From assembly GCF_022429625.1 (NCBI RefSeq), contig NZ_CP092483.1:3348001-3412000 (forward strand): a stretch of 64,000 nt of DNA, written 5' to 3'. A program made the position numbers and the translations under genes. The stretch is from Devosia lacusdianchii (GTDB lineage: Bacteria > Pseudomonadota > Alphaproteobacteria > Rhizobiales > Devosiaceae). This document shows, in pieces, positions 62,814-64,000 of this stretch (positions within the stretch are counted from its first letter, which is position 1; the number at the start of each line of letters is the position of its first letter). The notes beneath the pieces are model-generated. The model did not search any database, was not told the origin of the DNA, and saw only the letters and a list, made by a program, of their open reading frames with translations.

Positions 62814-62964
62814 AGAAAGTCTCCTCCGCCGACGACGCTAGGGCGCACCTCGCCCCGCCGCAAGCCGGTCTTAGAAACCCGTAAATCTCCGCTTCTTTTT
62901 CGGACTGCCAGATAACGCCTTTTGCCCGGCGCTGTGCTACCCAATCCGCAATCGGAGGAAGACC

Positions 62965-63987
62965 ATGACCTATCAAGCCGCGCCCGGGCGCTACGAAACC
63001 ATGCAATACCGCAATGCCGGCAGTTCGGGGCTCAAGCTCCCCGTCATCAGCCTCGGCCTCTGGCAGAATTTCGGCGGCACCCGCGATTATCCCTCGGCCT
63101 TCGCCATCCTCGGCCGCGCCTTCGACGCCGGCGTGACCCATTTCGATCTCGCCAACAATTACGGTCCCCCGCCCGGTGCCGCCGAAGAGCTGTTCGGCCA
63201 GGTCATGGCCCGCGATTTCCACCCCTATCGCGACGAACTCATCATCTCGTCCAAGGCCGGCTATCGCATGTGGGACGGTCCGTACGGCGAGTGGGGCAGC
63301 CGCAAGAACCTGATCGCCTCATGCGACCAGTCGCTCAAGCGCCTCGGCCTCGACTATGTCGATATCTTCTATTCGCACCGCTACGACCCCAAGACCCCGC
63401 TTGAAGAGACCATGGGCGCCCTCGCCACCATCGTCGCTCAGGGCAAGGCGCTCTATGTCGGCATTTCCAACTATCCGGAAGCCGAAACCCGCGAAGCGCA
63501 CCGCATCCTCAAGGCGCTCGGGGTGCCCTGCATCCTGCACCAGCCGAGCTATTCGACGCTCAACCGCTGGATCGAGGACGATCACACCGTCGACGCCTGC
63601 GGGGAACTGGGCATCGGCATCATCGCCTTCTCGCCACTGGCGCAGGGCGTGCTCTCGGGCAAATACAACACCGGCGACACCAAGGGCGCCCGCGGCACGA
63701 GCAACAATCCGTTCCTCAAGGCCGAAAACATCAAGCCGGGCACCCTTGCCGCTGTCGAAGCCCTCGGCCACATCGCCAGGGCGCGTGGCCAGACCATGCC
63801 TCAGCTTGCCTTGGCCTGGGTGCTGCGCCGCAAGGAGATGACCTCGGCCCTGATCGGGGTGCGCACCGTCGAGCAGCTCGACGACAATCTGGGCGTGCTC
63901 AACAACCTCGATTTCACCGCCGAGGAGCTGGCCGCCATTGACGCCGCCTCAGCCTCCGGGCTGACCGACGGCAAGCCCCGCTGGTGA
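62965..63987 (+). CDS. Aldo/keto reductase, YghZ-type
   Basis: A 340-residue reductase close to YghZ/L-glyceraldehyde-3-phosphate reductase: MTYQAAPGRYETMQYRNAGSSGLKLPVISLGLWQNFG, FDLANNYGPPPGAAEELFG with the catalytic Tyr, DIFYSHRYDPKTPLEETMGAL and YVGISNYP. It reduces methylglyoxal and related aldehydes with NADPH in known members. Divergent from the halogenase gene; 151 bases separate them. Confidence 0.92.
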   Translation: MTYQAAPGRYETMQYRNAGSSGLKLPVISLGLWQNFGGTRDYPSAFAILGRAFDAGVTHFDLANNYGPPPGAAEELFGQVMARDFHPYRDELIISSKAGYRMWDGPYGEWGSRKNLIASCDQSLKRLGLDYVDIFYSHRYDPKTPLEETMGALATIVAQGKALYVGISNYPEAETREAHRILKALGVPCILHQPSYSTLNRWIEDDHTVDACGELGIGIIAFSPLAQGVLSGKYNTGDTKGARGTSNNPFLKAENIKPGTLAAVEALGHIARARGQTMPQLALAWVLRRKEMTSALIGVRTVEQLDDNLGVLNNLDFTAEELAAIDAASASGLTDGKPRW

Positions 63988-64000
63988 CGCTTTGCGCCGC

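Noticed and set aside
61308..62915. A 535-codon frame opposite the halogenase gene
   Set aside because: Antisense shadow; Pro/Arg/His-rich, while the halogenase motifs are on the other strand.

Overview
The window is high-GC chromosomal DNA from an alphaproteobacterium, most likely Hyphomicrobiales and plausibly a Devosia-like lineage. That assignment is inferred from family content and gene order: zapA/DUF4164 beside tkt-gap-pgk-fba, an RcdA-type DUF1465 protein, TrcR (DUF1013), DUF1192, paired DUF465 proteins before purE-purK, a split proton-translocating transhydrogenase next to an aa3 oxidase subunit IV, and CtrA-type TTAA-N7-TTAA boxes. Nearly everything is dense single-copy chromosomal coding. 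I see no tRNA, rRNA, prophage, insertion sequence or CRISPR array.

Layout. 0-4 kb: two tandem GGDEF diguanylate cyclases (the first cut by the window edge), then a leftward 5-formyl-THF cyclo-ligase / YmdB / SecD-head-like / YebC group with a 6S RNA candidate just upstream. 4.1-6.5 kb: a ParD antitoxin with a frameshifted ParE, then a Na+/H+ antiporter. 6.5-17 kb: zapA and a DUF4164 coiled-coil protein divergent from the glycolytic/pentose genes tkt, gap, pgk and class I fba, interrupted by a GyrI-like protein, a glycolipid-binding-family protein, a MerR-ATPase fusion and an orphan flagellin-like protein. 17-26 kb: ThiE-like, Sel1, efp, inositol monophosphatase, AraC/DUF1801, a membrane protein, truncated haemoglobin, DUF1868 and a MotA-like/OmpA-like pair. 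26-31 kb: an aldo/keto reductase-MFS operon with a divergent LysR, and an ABC exporter divergent from rpmE.

31.8-41.7 kb: rcdA-like gene with an intergenic sRNA candidate under a CtrA box, a small secreted NPQPDPP-motif peptide, quinone oxidoreductase, trcR, a KefB-type antiporter, TauE/SafE, DUF465 pair, purE-purK, hydrolase and rpsU. 41.9-50.2 kb: hydrolase, DsbA-like, TspO-like, then a leftward sugar-uptake operon (binding protein, two permeases, ROK-like kinase, GntR regulator, SIS isomerase) with no ATPase gene. 50.3-58 kb: small VOC/MmcQ/AraC genes, slyX, pntB-pntA2-pntA1 with an unusually long Lys/Ala/Pro tail, a 55-residue aa3 oxidase subunit IV, and an M3 oligoendopeptidase. 58-64 kb: a YbaY/META envelope protein, a sigma-54 response regulator behind a perfect CtrA box and GANTC sites, a Rap1a/Tai-like small secreted protein, an orphan flavin-dependent halogenase and a YghZ-type aldo/keto reductase.

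The most interesting material is in the non-coding DNA. A roughly 95-nt sRNA candidate with CUCCC (anti-Shine-Dalgarno) segments sits under a CtrA box beside rcdA, and a second CtrA box lies in front of the sigma-54 regulator. Intergenic gaps also carry a family of long hairpin repeats. All functional calls are read from sequence motifs; no database search was possible.
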